Source: Flavobacteriaceae bacterium (lineage in GTDB: Bacteria > Bacteroidota > Bacteroidia > Flavobacteriales > Flavobacteriaceae). From it: 9,603 bases of DNA. The notes below the pieces were generated by a model. It did no database searches, had not been told where the DNA came from, and saw only the letters and a list, made by a program, of their open reading frames with translations. The stretch is from the NCBI GenBank assembly GCA_016763595.1, contig JAESTN010000098.1, forward strand, positions 1 through 9,603, read 5' to 3'. The position numbers and the translations under genes are program-made. Numbering within the stretch: the first letter of the stretch is position 1; each line of letters starts with the position of its first letter. Positions 1-4,794 of this stretch are shown piece after piece.

Positions 1-477
1 GCAGGTGCCGAAATTCCGAATCATGGTGCCAATTCATTGATTACGCAATATGCGGCCATTACGTCTTTTAGTAGTACTGGAAACACCTTAGGTACGGTAC
101 CTCGTGATCAAGACAATCCATATGTAACAGGTGCTGCCATTCCAACATCTGGCTTGCCAAGTGCTGTTAAAGTAACATTGACAAATGCCATTACTGAACC
201 AGAACCGAGACCTGTTAAATTCAGATATACAACAAATGCAGATGCTACCGACCCAACATGGTTAGATGCGGTTACCATCATCGCCAGTGGACCAGACACC
301 ACATTTACCTTTCCAAAAGGGACAGATGGAATTTCATTGGTCTATGAAGTTGATTCAGATTGGAACCATCAAGGTTGTCAATTAAAAGGGCAGGCCTTGT
401 TAGCACTAAAAGAGAATGATACCTTAACAGGGGGCTGGGTGAGTCCACTAGGCAATGGAAACTGTGCAATCAATTAA
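1..477 (+). CDS. C-terminal part of an unrecognised protein, truncated by window start
   Basis: The reading frame is open from base 1, so the true start lies upstream; the TTG at 37 is only the first start-like codon and there is no reason to begin there. The last 158 codons are visible, ending in TAA followed at once by TAG. The protein is rich in Thr, Asn, Gly, Pro and Asp, with alternating hydrophobic residues suggesting beta structure, and has no membrane segment. Two Cys (in GCQLKG and GNCAIN) lie near the C-terminus and could form a disulfide in an exported protein. A short motif appears twice about 42 residues apart: GAEIPNHG at codons 2-9 and GAAIPTSG at codons 44-51, hinting at a repeated module. 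I do not recognise a family. The strong hairpin at 500-541 closes the transcript. An exported or surface protein is inference only. Confidence 0.7.
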   Translation, partial: AGAEIPNHGANSLITQYAAITSFSSTGNTLGTVPRDQDNPYVTGAAIPTSGLPSAVKVTLTNAITEPEPRPVKFRYTTNADATDPTWLDAVTIIASGPDTTFTFPKGTDGISLVYEVDSDWNHQGCQLKGQALLALKENDTLTGGWVSPLGNGNCAIN

Positions 478-499
478 TAGTCAATAATTCCTTTTTATT

Positions 500-541
500 A
501 AAAAGCATGAACATCAAGATTTTGGTGTTTGTGCTTTTTTT
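500..541 (+). terminator. Rho-independent terminator after the first gene
   Basis: The left arm AAAAAGCA (500-507) pairs with TGCTTTTT (532-539). A TG/TG mismatch follows, then AACATCAA (510-517) pairs with TTGGTGTT (522-529) with one G-U pair, around a GATT loop. The right arm ends in a run of T to 541. It begins 23 bases after the stop codon. The A-rich left side could also let it work in reverse, but no minus-strand gene lies immediately to the right. Confidence 0.85.
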
Positions 542-633
542 ATTTCACAGGCCTTTAGTACGTTTTATGGATGTACTTTAAGGTTAAGTTATATCTATAA
601 ACACATATATTTCTTTTATATTTACTACCAACT

Positions 634-1167
634 ATGAAAATTTCTAAATCCGACATAATTGGTTACTCTCTTTTTCTTTTAGTGATTCTTATAGATTGGA
701 ATTTCTTAACGCCTTATGTAAATGCAAAATATTTAGAAAGTGATATTGATAATTTTGAAAACAACACCATACAGCTGTTATTATTAAAAACCACAATGAT
801 TTGGCTGTTTTTAAATACAATCTATTTCCTTACAGATTTTAAAGAACATGTGAAATTTTTTTTCTCTTTTAGGAATTCCCTTTGGATATTCATCTGCTCT
901 TTTATTATGTTGTTGTTTTTCAATGGTAGTTGTGATAACTTTTTATTCTACTTAAATACTTCATACCCTTCAAAACACATTAGTGAAACCTATGTTGTCA
1001 CAAGTTTCAAGCCTAACAAAGTTTTTTTTCTAAAAAACAACGAAACCATTATCTATAGAGAGGGAATAAAAAAAATTGACATTCAAAGAAAAGAATTAGG
1101 CCTAACATCTGTTCATACTCTTAAAAACAGTGATTCTATAACTGTTCGTCATTCCATTGGTTTTTAG
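634..1167 (+). CDS. Hypothetical integral membrane protein, three predicted helices
   Basis: A 177-residue protein I cannot assign to a family. Hydrophobic segments suggest membrane helices at about residues 8-29 (IIGYSLFLLVILIDW), 45-67 (IQLLLLKTTMIWLFL) and 80-107 (SLWIFICSFIMLLFF). A hydrophilic tail of about 65 residues follows (from YVVTSFKPNKVFF), rich in Lys, Ile and Ser/Thr with beta-like alternation, which would be a small extramembrane domain. Phe, Asn and Lys content is high and the codons are very AT-rich, more than in the metabolic genes nearby, so it may be lineage-specific or recently acquired. The ATG at 634 has no Shine-Dalgarno sequence. TATATTTA and TATATTTC, one mismatch each from TAnnTTTG, lie just upstream, close to the start. 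It is flanked by a terminator and a convergent gene 23 bases away, so it appears monocistronic. Confidence 0.75.
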   Translation: MKISKSDIIGYSLFLLVILIDWNFLTPYVNAKYLESDIDNFENNTIQLLLLKTTMIWLFLNTIYFLTDFKEHVKFFFSFRNSLWIFICSFIMLLFFNGSCDNFLFYLNTSYPSKHISETYVVTSFKPNKVFFLKNNETIIYREGIKKIDIQRKELGLTSVHTLKNSDSITVRHSIGF

Positions 1168-1190
1168 ATATCAAATACATAGATTAATTA

Positions 1191-1739
1191 TTACGTATAC
1201 ACCAGCACCTTATCTAAACAAGCATCATGTGCTTCTTTTGGTACGCTGTCTATTTTCTGAAAAGGATAGCCAATACCAACCGTAAACGCAGTTGGATGTT
1301 TGGCTAAAAAAGTATCGTAGTAGCCTCCGCCATAGCCCAAACGGTAATTTTCACTATCAAAAGCCAGTCCGGGTACAATTACAAGATCTAATTCCCCGTT
1401 AAAAACAAGTCCGTTTTTGGGATGGGACGTTCCGTACACTCCAGATTCTAAATGGTCTAAAGAATCCAATACCAAATGTTCGAGCTGTCTGTTTTTCAAG
1501 GTTTTTGGCGTTACCACAGTAATCCTATTTGCTACTAATTTTTCTAACAAAGGCTTGATGTCAATTTCATTTCCCATGGGGATATAGGCATGTACAACTG
1601 CACAATTTCTATCTGCTATCAAAGCAAACAAAGCCTCACAAATTGAAGCATCGTAGGCTAATTTGTATGTGAGCTCAATGGCATCTCGCTGTGTTTTTAT
1701 GCTAGTTCTTACCGCTTTCTTTTGGTCTGTAATCGTCAT
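1191..1739 (-). CDS. fau: 5-formyltetrahydrofolate cyclo-ligase (5,10-methenyltetrahydrofolate synthetase)
   Basis: Cytosolic enzyme that uses ATP to convert 5-formyltetrahydrofolate to 5,10-methenyltetrahydrofolate, returning this storage folate to the one-carbon pool. At 182 residues it has the usual length of the bacterial family. Visible family features are the N-terminal Lys/Arg region (KKAVRTSIKTQR, residues 7-18), YIPMGNEIDIKPLL (52-65), VIVPGLAFD (120-128) and the diagnostic Gly-rich loop LGYGGGYYD (134-142), which binds nucleotide and phosphate, then VGIGYPFQ near the end. The ATG at 1739 gives a start matching the family N-terminus. A perfect -7 box sits on the same strand at 1763-1770. 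The gene is single, convergent with the membrane-protein gene and divergent from the Crp/Fnr gene; there is no sign of a linked folate operon. The family call is secure. Confidence 0.95.
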   Translation of the reverse strand: MTITDQKKAVRTSIKTQRDAIELTYKLAYDASICEALFALIADRNCAVVHAYIPMGNEIDIKPLLEKLVANRITVVTPKTLKNRQLEHLVLDSLDHLESGVYGTSHPKNGLVFNGELDLVIVPGLAFDSENYRLGYGGGYYDTFLAKHPTAFTVGIGYPFQKIDSVPKEAHDACLDKVLVYT

Positions 1740-1762
1740 CGTAAATTCGTGCTATTGGAGTA

Positions 1763-1770
1763 CAAATATA
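1763..1770 (-). promoter_or_regulatory. Bacteroidota -7 promoter box for the cyclo-ligase gene
   Basis: Read on the minus strand this is TATATTTG, an exact match to TAnnTTTG, ending 23 bases before the ATG at 1739. No clear TTTG-type -33 element is seen at the usual distance, so the promoter may be weak or helped by a factor. Confidence 0.55.
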
Positions 1771-1819
1771 ATTGAATTCTATGCTGATTTCTGTGAGCGA
1801 TGCAATTTTGTTGATCCGT

Positions 1820-1895
1820 TTTAAATTCGTTTGAACTGGCAATGGATTTTAACAAGACATTAGTACCAAACCCCGTTCAAATATTTAAATTCGTT
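1820..1895 (+). repeat. 12-bp direct repeat upstream of the Crp/Fnr gene
   Basis: TTTAAATTCGTT occurs at 1820-1831 and again at 1884-1895, 64 bp apart. Each copy contains TAAATTCG, one mismatch from the -7 box TAnnTTTG; the second copy ends 23 bases before the ATG at 1919 and could be the promoter itself. An inverted pair, TTTGAAC (1830-1836) and GTTCAAA (1875-1881), lies between and beside the copies. This may be a duplicated promoter or a regulator-binding site; no function is shown. Confidence 0.35.
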
Positions 1896-1918
1896 CTTCA
1901 GAAACAAGCCCTCTTTTT

Positions 1919-2482
1919 ATGGAAGCATTAAAAAAACACCTGAGTACCTTCTTACCCAATTCTCAAACAGCGGAATTAATTGCTATAGGAAAACAGCAAT
2001 GCTTGAAACCTGGTGACTATTTTATTCGTGCCGGAGAAACGCCAAAAAAATTAGCCTTTGTACACAAAGGTCTTTTTAGACATGTATACATCAATGAGAA
2101 AGGCGTTGAATTTACCAAAGGAATTATCTCGGCATCAGGATTTATCTCGTCCTATTCTGCCATGACTTCAAATACAGCTTCTCATTTTTATATTGAAGCC
2201 TTAGAGCATTCCGAAATTTTTGAGTTTGACCAGCAACCATGGAACGACTTAAGAGTCCAAAACCCTTTTTGGGACAGGTTCCTATTCAAGATAATCGAAA
2301 AAGGATTTTGCATCAAAGAAAAAAGAGAACGCGACTTCTTATTATTAAATGCAGAGACTCGGTATCGAAACTTCTTAGCTGAATTTCCAAATTTAGAAGG
2401 CAGAATTAAACAGCACATCATTGCTTCCTACTTAGGCATTCAACCTGAATCCCTGAGTAGAATCCGAAAAAAACTGACTTAA
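1919..2482 (+). CDS. Crp/Fnr-family transcriptional regulator
   Basis: A 187-residue DNA-binding regulator with an N-terminal cyclic-nucleotide-binding-type beta barrel (about residues 20-110, with PGDYFIRAGE at 31-40 and KGLFRHVY at 50-57), a long linking helix (about 115-140), and a C-terminal helix-turn-helix (about 164-184, HIIASYLGIQPESLSRIRK). It lacks the Arg/Glu phosphate-binding signature of true cAMP receptors and the N-terminal Cys cluster of Fnr, so cAMP binding or Fe-S oxygen sensing is not supported; the ligand is unknown. This short form, with the PESLSRIRK recognition helix, is common in Bacteroidota. The next gene is an SDR enzyme 65 bases downstream, behind a palindrome that overlaps this gene's stop codon, suggesting the regulator controls the enzyme. 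The ATG at 1919 gives the full barrel. Confidence 0.9.
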   Translation: MEALKKHLSTFLPNSQTAELIAIGKQQCLKPGDYFIRAGETPKKLAFVHKGLFRHVYINEKGVEFTKGIISASGFISSYSAMTSNTASHFYIEALEHSEIFEFDQQPWNDLRVQNPFWDRFLFKIIEKGFCIKEKRERDFLLLNAETRYRNFLAEFPNLEGRIKQHIIASYLGIQPESLSRIRKKLT

Positions 2483-2491
2483 CATAGGTCA
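2475..2491 (+). promoter_or_regulatory. Putative operator palindrome for the Crp/Fnr regulator
   Basis: TGACTTAACATAGGTCA is an imperfect inverted repeat with half-sites TGAC-y-TA and TA-r-GTCA around a 3-base centre. It overlaps the TAA stop of the regulator gene (2480-2482). Its centre (2483) is 32 bases before the -7 box at 2515, so about 45 bases before a likely transcription start, a position used by Crp-type activators. Assignment to the neighbouring regulator is inference. Confidence 0.5.
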
Positions 2492-2514
2492 ATGTTTTCG
2501 ATAAAACTGCACAG

Positions 2515-2522
2515 TATTTTTG
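2515..2522 (+). promoter_or_regulatory. Bacteroidota -7 promoter box for the SDR gene
   Basis: TATTTTTG matches TAnnTTTG exactly and ends 25 bases before the ATG at 2548. The -33 region shows only a weak TTTT-type element (near 2495). A poor -33 together with the palindrome just upstream fits an activator-dependent promoter. Confidence 0.5.
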
Positions 2523-2547
2523 TGGTAGTATACACTTAAAAAGAAAA

Positions 2548-3297
2548 ATGATGTACCTATCGAATAACAAAATACTAATTACTGGAGGAAGCTCTGGTAT
2601 TGGCTTAGAATTGGCAATACAACTTCTAAAAAGAAACAATAACGTACTTATTTGTGGACGCAACCTGCAAAGACTGCAAGCAGCCAAACAACAAAATCCA
2701 AGATTAGAAATCTTTCAATGCGATCTTGCTATTCCAGAAGATTGTGATCGTCTGGTCTATTGGATCCAAGAAAACCACAGCGATTTAAATGTACTCATTA
2801 ACAATGCTGCCATTGTACATACCTCTTCTTTTTTAGAAGATCAATTTGCACTTGAAAAAGCACAACTAGAATTTCAGGTTAATTTCTTGGCTCCCTTGCG
2901 ACTCATCAAAAAATTAGCCTCTACCCTACACCAACATATCACACCAACCATTATAAATATTACTACAGGGTTGGTCTATGCGCCAAGAGCAGACTATTCG
3001 TATTACAATGCTACCAAAGCGGCCTTACATTCTTTTACCCAAGTACTTCGAATTCAATTAAAGAAACGGAATTTTCGGATTATAGAAGTACTTATGCCAG
3101 CAGTAAACACCCCTTGGCATAAGGGAAACCCACCTAAAATTGCCATTTCTACAGAAAAAGCAGTGGCCATGATGTTGAAAGAAGTATCAGCAGGGAAAAC
3201 AGAAATAAAAGTTGGAAAGGTGAAGTTATTGCATTTCATCTCGCGCATTTCCCCTGGTTTTGCACTAAAAAAAATAAACAGTTTACACAAGGCATAA
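2548..3297 (+). CDS. Short-chain dehydrogenase/reductase (SDR), DltE/YdfG-like
   Basis: A 249-residue cytosolic NAD(P)-dependent oxidoreductase with a classical SDR Rossmann fold. Visible are TGGSSGIG (residues 12-19), the cofactor-binding loop, GRNLQRL (37-43, with an Arg after the Gly that favours NADPH), CDL (58-60), NNAA (85-88) and the catalytic YxxxK as Y153-NAT-K157. The residue 13 positions before Y153, normally the catalytic Ser, is T140 (in NITTG); Thr can partly replace Ser but this is unusual. The family resemblance is to DltE-type SDRs; the substrate cannot be read from sequence. Two ATG codons in a row (2548, 2551) are possible starts. It lies downstream of the Crp/Fnr gene with its own probable promoter and operator. 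About 95 bases then separate it from the xdh genes, with no clear terminator. Confidence 0.9.
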   Translation: MMYLSNNKILITGGSSGIGLELAIQLLKRNNNVLICGRNLQRLQAAKQQNPRLEIFQCDLAIPEDCDRLVYWIQENHSDLNVLINNAAIVHTSSFLEDQFALEKAQLEFQVNFLAPLRLIKKLASTLHQHITPTIINITTGLVYAPRADYSYYNATKAALHSFTQVLRIQLKKRNFRIIEVLMPAVNTPWHKGNPPKIAISTEKAVAMMLKEVSAGKTEIKVGKVKLLHFISRISPGFALKKINSLHKA

Positions 3298-3391
3298 AAG
3301 TGATAGCTCCGTATCGAATTCCCCTTTAAAAGAAGTACCTGTGATTAAATGCTTTGAAAACCTCAACATTTTTGTATCTTGACCTTTGCTT

Positions 3392-3892
3392 ATGACAGAA
3401 TTTATTTTAAACGATACAGTAATTACTACTGAGGTAAACAATGGAGTTACCTTACTTGATTTTATCCGCGAACACCAACATTTAAAAGGAACCAAAATTG
3501 GTTGTCGAGAAGGTGATTGCGGTGCTTGTACAGTGTTAGTTGGAACTTTAACTGCTGATAACACCCTACAATATCAATCCATTACTTCGTGTATTTCTCC
3601 GTTGGGAAATGCGCATGGAAAACACATTGTTTCTATAGAAGGCATCAACATTCCTAAATCATTGACCTTTCCACAACAAGCAATGGCAGATAATTTTGCC
3701 ACTCAATGTGGGTTTTGTACCCCTGGTTTTGTGGTTTCAATGACCGGATTTGCATTGCAACAAAACAACAGCACTACCTGCAATGATGCAATTAGTGGTA
3801 ATATCTGTAGATGTACCGGCTATAAATCTATTGAGAAAGCAGGCCTGAGATCGAAGAAAAGCTCGCTGATAAAAATCAAAATGATCAAATAG
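3392..3892 (+). CDS. xdhA: 2Fe-2S part of xanthine dehydrogenase small subunit (ORF fragment)
   Basis: A 166-residue ORF from ATG 3392 (an in-frame TTG lies two codons upstream, but MTEFILND matches the family start). It has a plant-ferredoxin-type 2Fe-2S domain with C38, C43, C46 (in GCREGDCGACTV) and C67. The helical second 2Fe-2S domain follows, with C106, C109 (TQCGFCTPG) and C139, C141 (GNICRCTGYKS). All eight ligands are present, so this part could still fold. After residue about 150 the reading is out of frame: GLRSKKSSLIKIKMIK is not family sequence and ends at a TAG. A TTTG at 3353 and TATCTTGA at 3375 (two elements about 18 bases apart) form a possible weak promoter. If expressed alone it would resemble the small Fe-S subunits (YagT/CoxS type) of three-subunit enzymes. 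Confidence 0.85.
   Translation: MTEFILNDTVITTEVNNGVTLLDFIREHQHLKGTKIGCREGDCGACTVLVGTLTADNTLQYQSITSCISPLGNAHGKHIVSIEGINIPKSLTFPQQAMADNFATQCGFCTPGFVVSMTGFALQQNNSTTCNDAISGNICRCTGYKSIEKAGLRSKKSSLIKIKMIK
3842..3844 (+). other. xdhA: Frameshift site in xdhA (net loss of one base)
   Basis: The correct frame moves from codons starting at 3839 to codons starting at 3844, so one base is missing (or two are extra) around here. There is no X-XXY-YYZ slippery heptamer at the junction, which argues against programmed frameshifting. The exact base cannot be fixed without a relative to compare. Confidence 0.75.
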
Positions 3893-3969
3893 ATTGGTTG
3901 ATTTCCAATGAATTTATTCCGAATTACTTTATTGACATTCCAGAAAAATTAAAAGCCATTCCTTTACAG

Positions 3970-3972
3970 TAA
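3970..3972 (+). other. xdhA: In-frame premature stop (TAA) in xdhA
   Basis: In the restored frame the sequence reads KAIPLQ, then TAA, then YQNSGVKVANGTDL. The context on both sides is coding for the FAD-domain entry, so a single base change (such as GAA or CAA to TAA) explains it. Between this stop and the ATG at 4036 there is no ATG, GTG or TTG in this frame. Confidence 0.75.
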
Positions 3973-4035
3973 TATCAGAACTCAGGCGTTAAAGTTGCCA
4001 ACGGAACGGATTTATTTGTCCGCTTTGCGGATGAG

Positions 4036-4794
4036 ATGGCAGATGTAAATATGCATTTATTGAGCAGTAATACAGCATTAAATGGCATTACTTTTAAAGA
4101 AAAAACCTGTACTATTGGCGCAAACACCACGGTTACCCAAATTGCAGAAAACAGAAAATTACAAACCCTTTTTCCGAAATTGAACCAATTTTTAAAATTG
4201 GTTTCCTCAGAGCAAATCCGAAATATGGGAACCTTAGGAGGAAACTTTGTAAATGCCTCTCCTATTGGAGACATGTCCATTTTCTTTTTAGGACTAAATG
4301 CAAGCATCACCATTATTGACACCGATAAAAACGAGCGAACTCTTGCTTTTAGTGCCTTTCACCTCGATTATAAAAAATACGATTTAGCAGCAAATGAAAT
4401 CATCAAAAACATTGCGTTTCCGATTCCATCAAGCAATACCTTTTTTAATTTCGAAAAAGTAAGCAAGCGCACGCACTTAGACATTGCCAGTGTAAATAGT
4501 GCAGGAAGAATTGCGCTACAAGACAGCACAATTACCGATGCTCATTTTGCTACCGGCGGCGTTGCAGCAGTACCAAAATACTTAGCCAAAACCAATGCTT
4601 TTTTGATTGGTAAAGAGCTAACAATTGCTACCATACACGCTGCAGAAGCAATATTACAATCAGAAATAAGTCCGATTAGTGATGTAAGAGGAACAAAAGC
4701 ATATAAAAGACTGCTGGCAAAACAATTGTTTTTTGCGCATTTCATCAGCTTATTCCCTACGCAGTTTCAACTCCAAAATTTAGGTACATCATGA
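4036..4794 (+). CDS. xdhA: FAD-binding part of xanthine dehydrogenase small subunit (ORF fragment)
   Basis: A 252-residue ORF holding most of the FAD domain (CO-dehydrogenase flavoprotein type). It shows TCTIGANTTVTQIAEN (about 24-39), the flavin-binding segment IRNMGTLGGNFVNASPIGD (61-79) and the C-terminal domain with FEKVSKRTHLDIASV (139-153), then SDVRGTKAYKRLLAKQL (215-231). The first FAD loop, VANGTDLFVRF, is encoded upstream of ATG 4036 and would be lost if translation starts there, so FAD binding by this fragment alone is doubtful. Its TGA overlaps the ATG of the next gene (ATGA at 4791-4794), so translation of this fragment may still help load ribosomes onto xdhB. Part of the broken xdhA rather than a true separate gene is my preferred reading. 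Confidence 0.85.
   Translation: MADVNMHLLSSNTALNGITFKEKTCTIGANTTVTQIAENRKLQTLFPKLNQFLKLVSSEQIRNMGTLGGNFVNASPIGDMSIFFLGLNASITIIDTDKNERTLAFSAFHLDYKKYDLAANEIIKNIAFPIPSSNTFFNFEKVSKRTHLDIASVNSAGRIALQDSTITDAHFATGGVAAVPKYLAKTNAFLIGKELTIATIHAAEAILQSEISPISDVRGTKAYKRLLAKQLFFAHFISLFPTQFQLQNLGTS

Larger units (their letters stand above)
3392..4794 (+). pseudogene. xdhA: Xanthine dehydrogenase small subunit gene (2Fe-2S + FAD), broken by a frameshift and a stop
   Basis: The whole span reads as one small subunit of the fused bacterial type: 2Fe-2S domains, linker, FAD domain. It is 1403 bases, one short of 468 codons, so restoring one base gives about 467 residues, the usual length for the fused subunit. 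The frame set by the ATG at 3392 is right up to about 3841 (GYKSIEKA). From 3844 the homologous sequence continues in the frame one base back: PEIEEKLADKNQND, then IDWLISNEFIPNYFIDIPEK. This second frame is cut by TAA at 3970-3972 and resumes as YQNSGVKVANGTDLFVRF, containing the first FAD-binding loop. Two independent lesions make loss of function the simplest reading, although sequencing errors are possible. The subunit would pass electrons from the molybdenum centre through two 2Fe-2S clusters to FAD and NAD. Confidence 0.8.

Noticed and set aside
108..302. 64-codon minus-strand open frame opposite the first gene
   Set aside because: A shadow of the plus-strand coding sequence without independent support.
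552..583. Inverted repeat CCTTTAGTAC...GTACTTTAAGG
   Set aside because: The stem is interrupted, the loop is 11 bases and no T-run follows; a strong terminator already lies just upstream, so it adds nothing firm.
3831..3847. Programmed -1 frameshift linking the two xdhA frames
   Set aside because: No slippery heptamer is present, and a second lesion (TAA at 3970) would also need to be read through.
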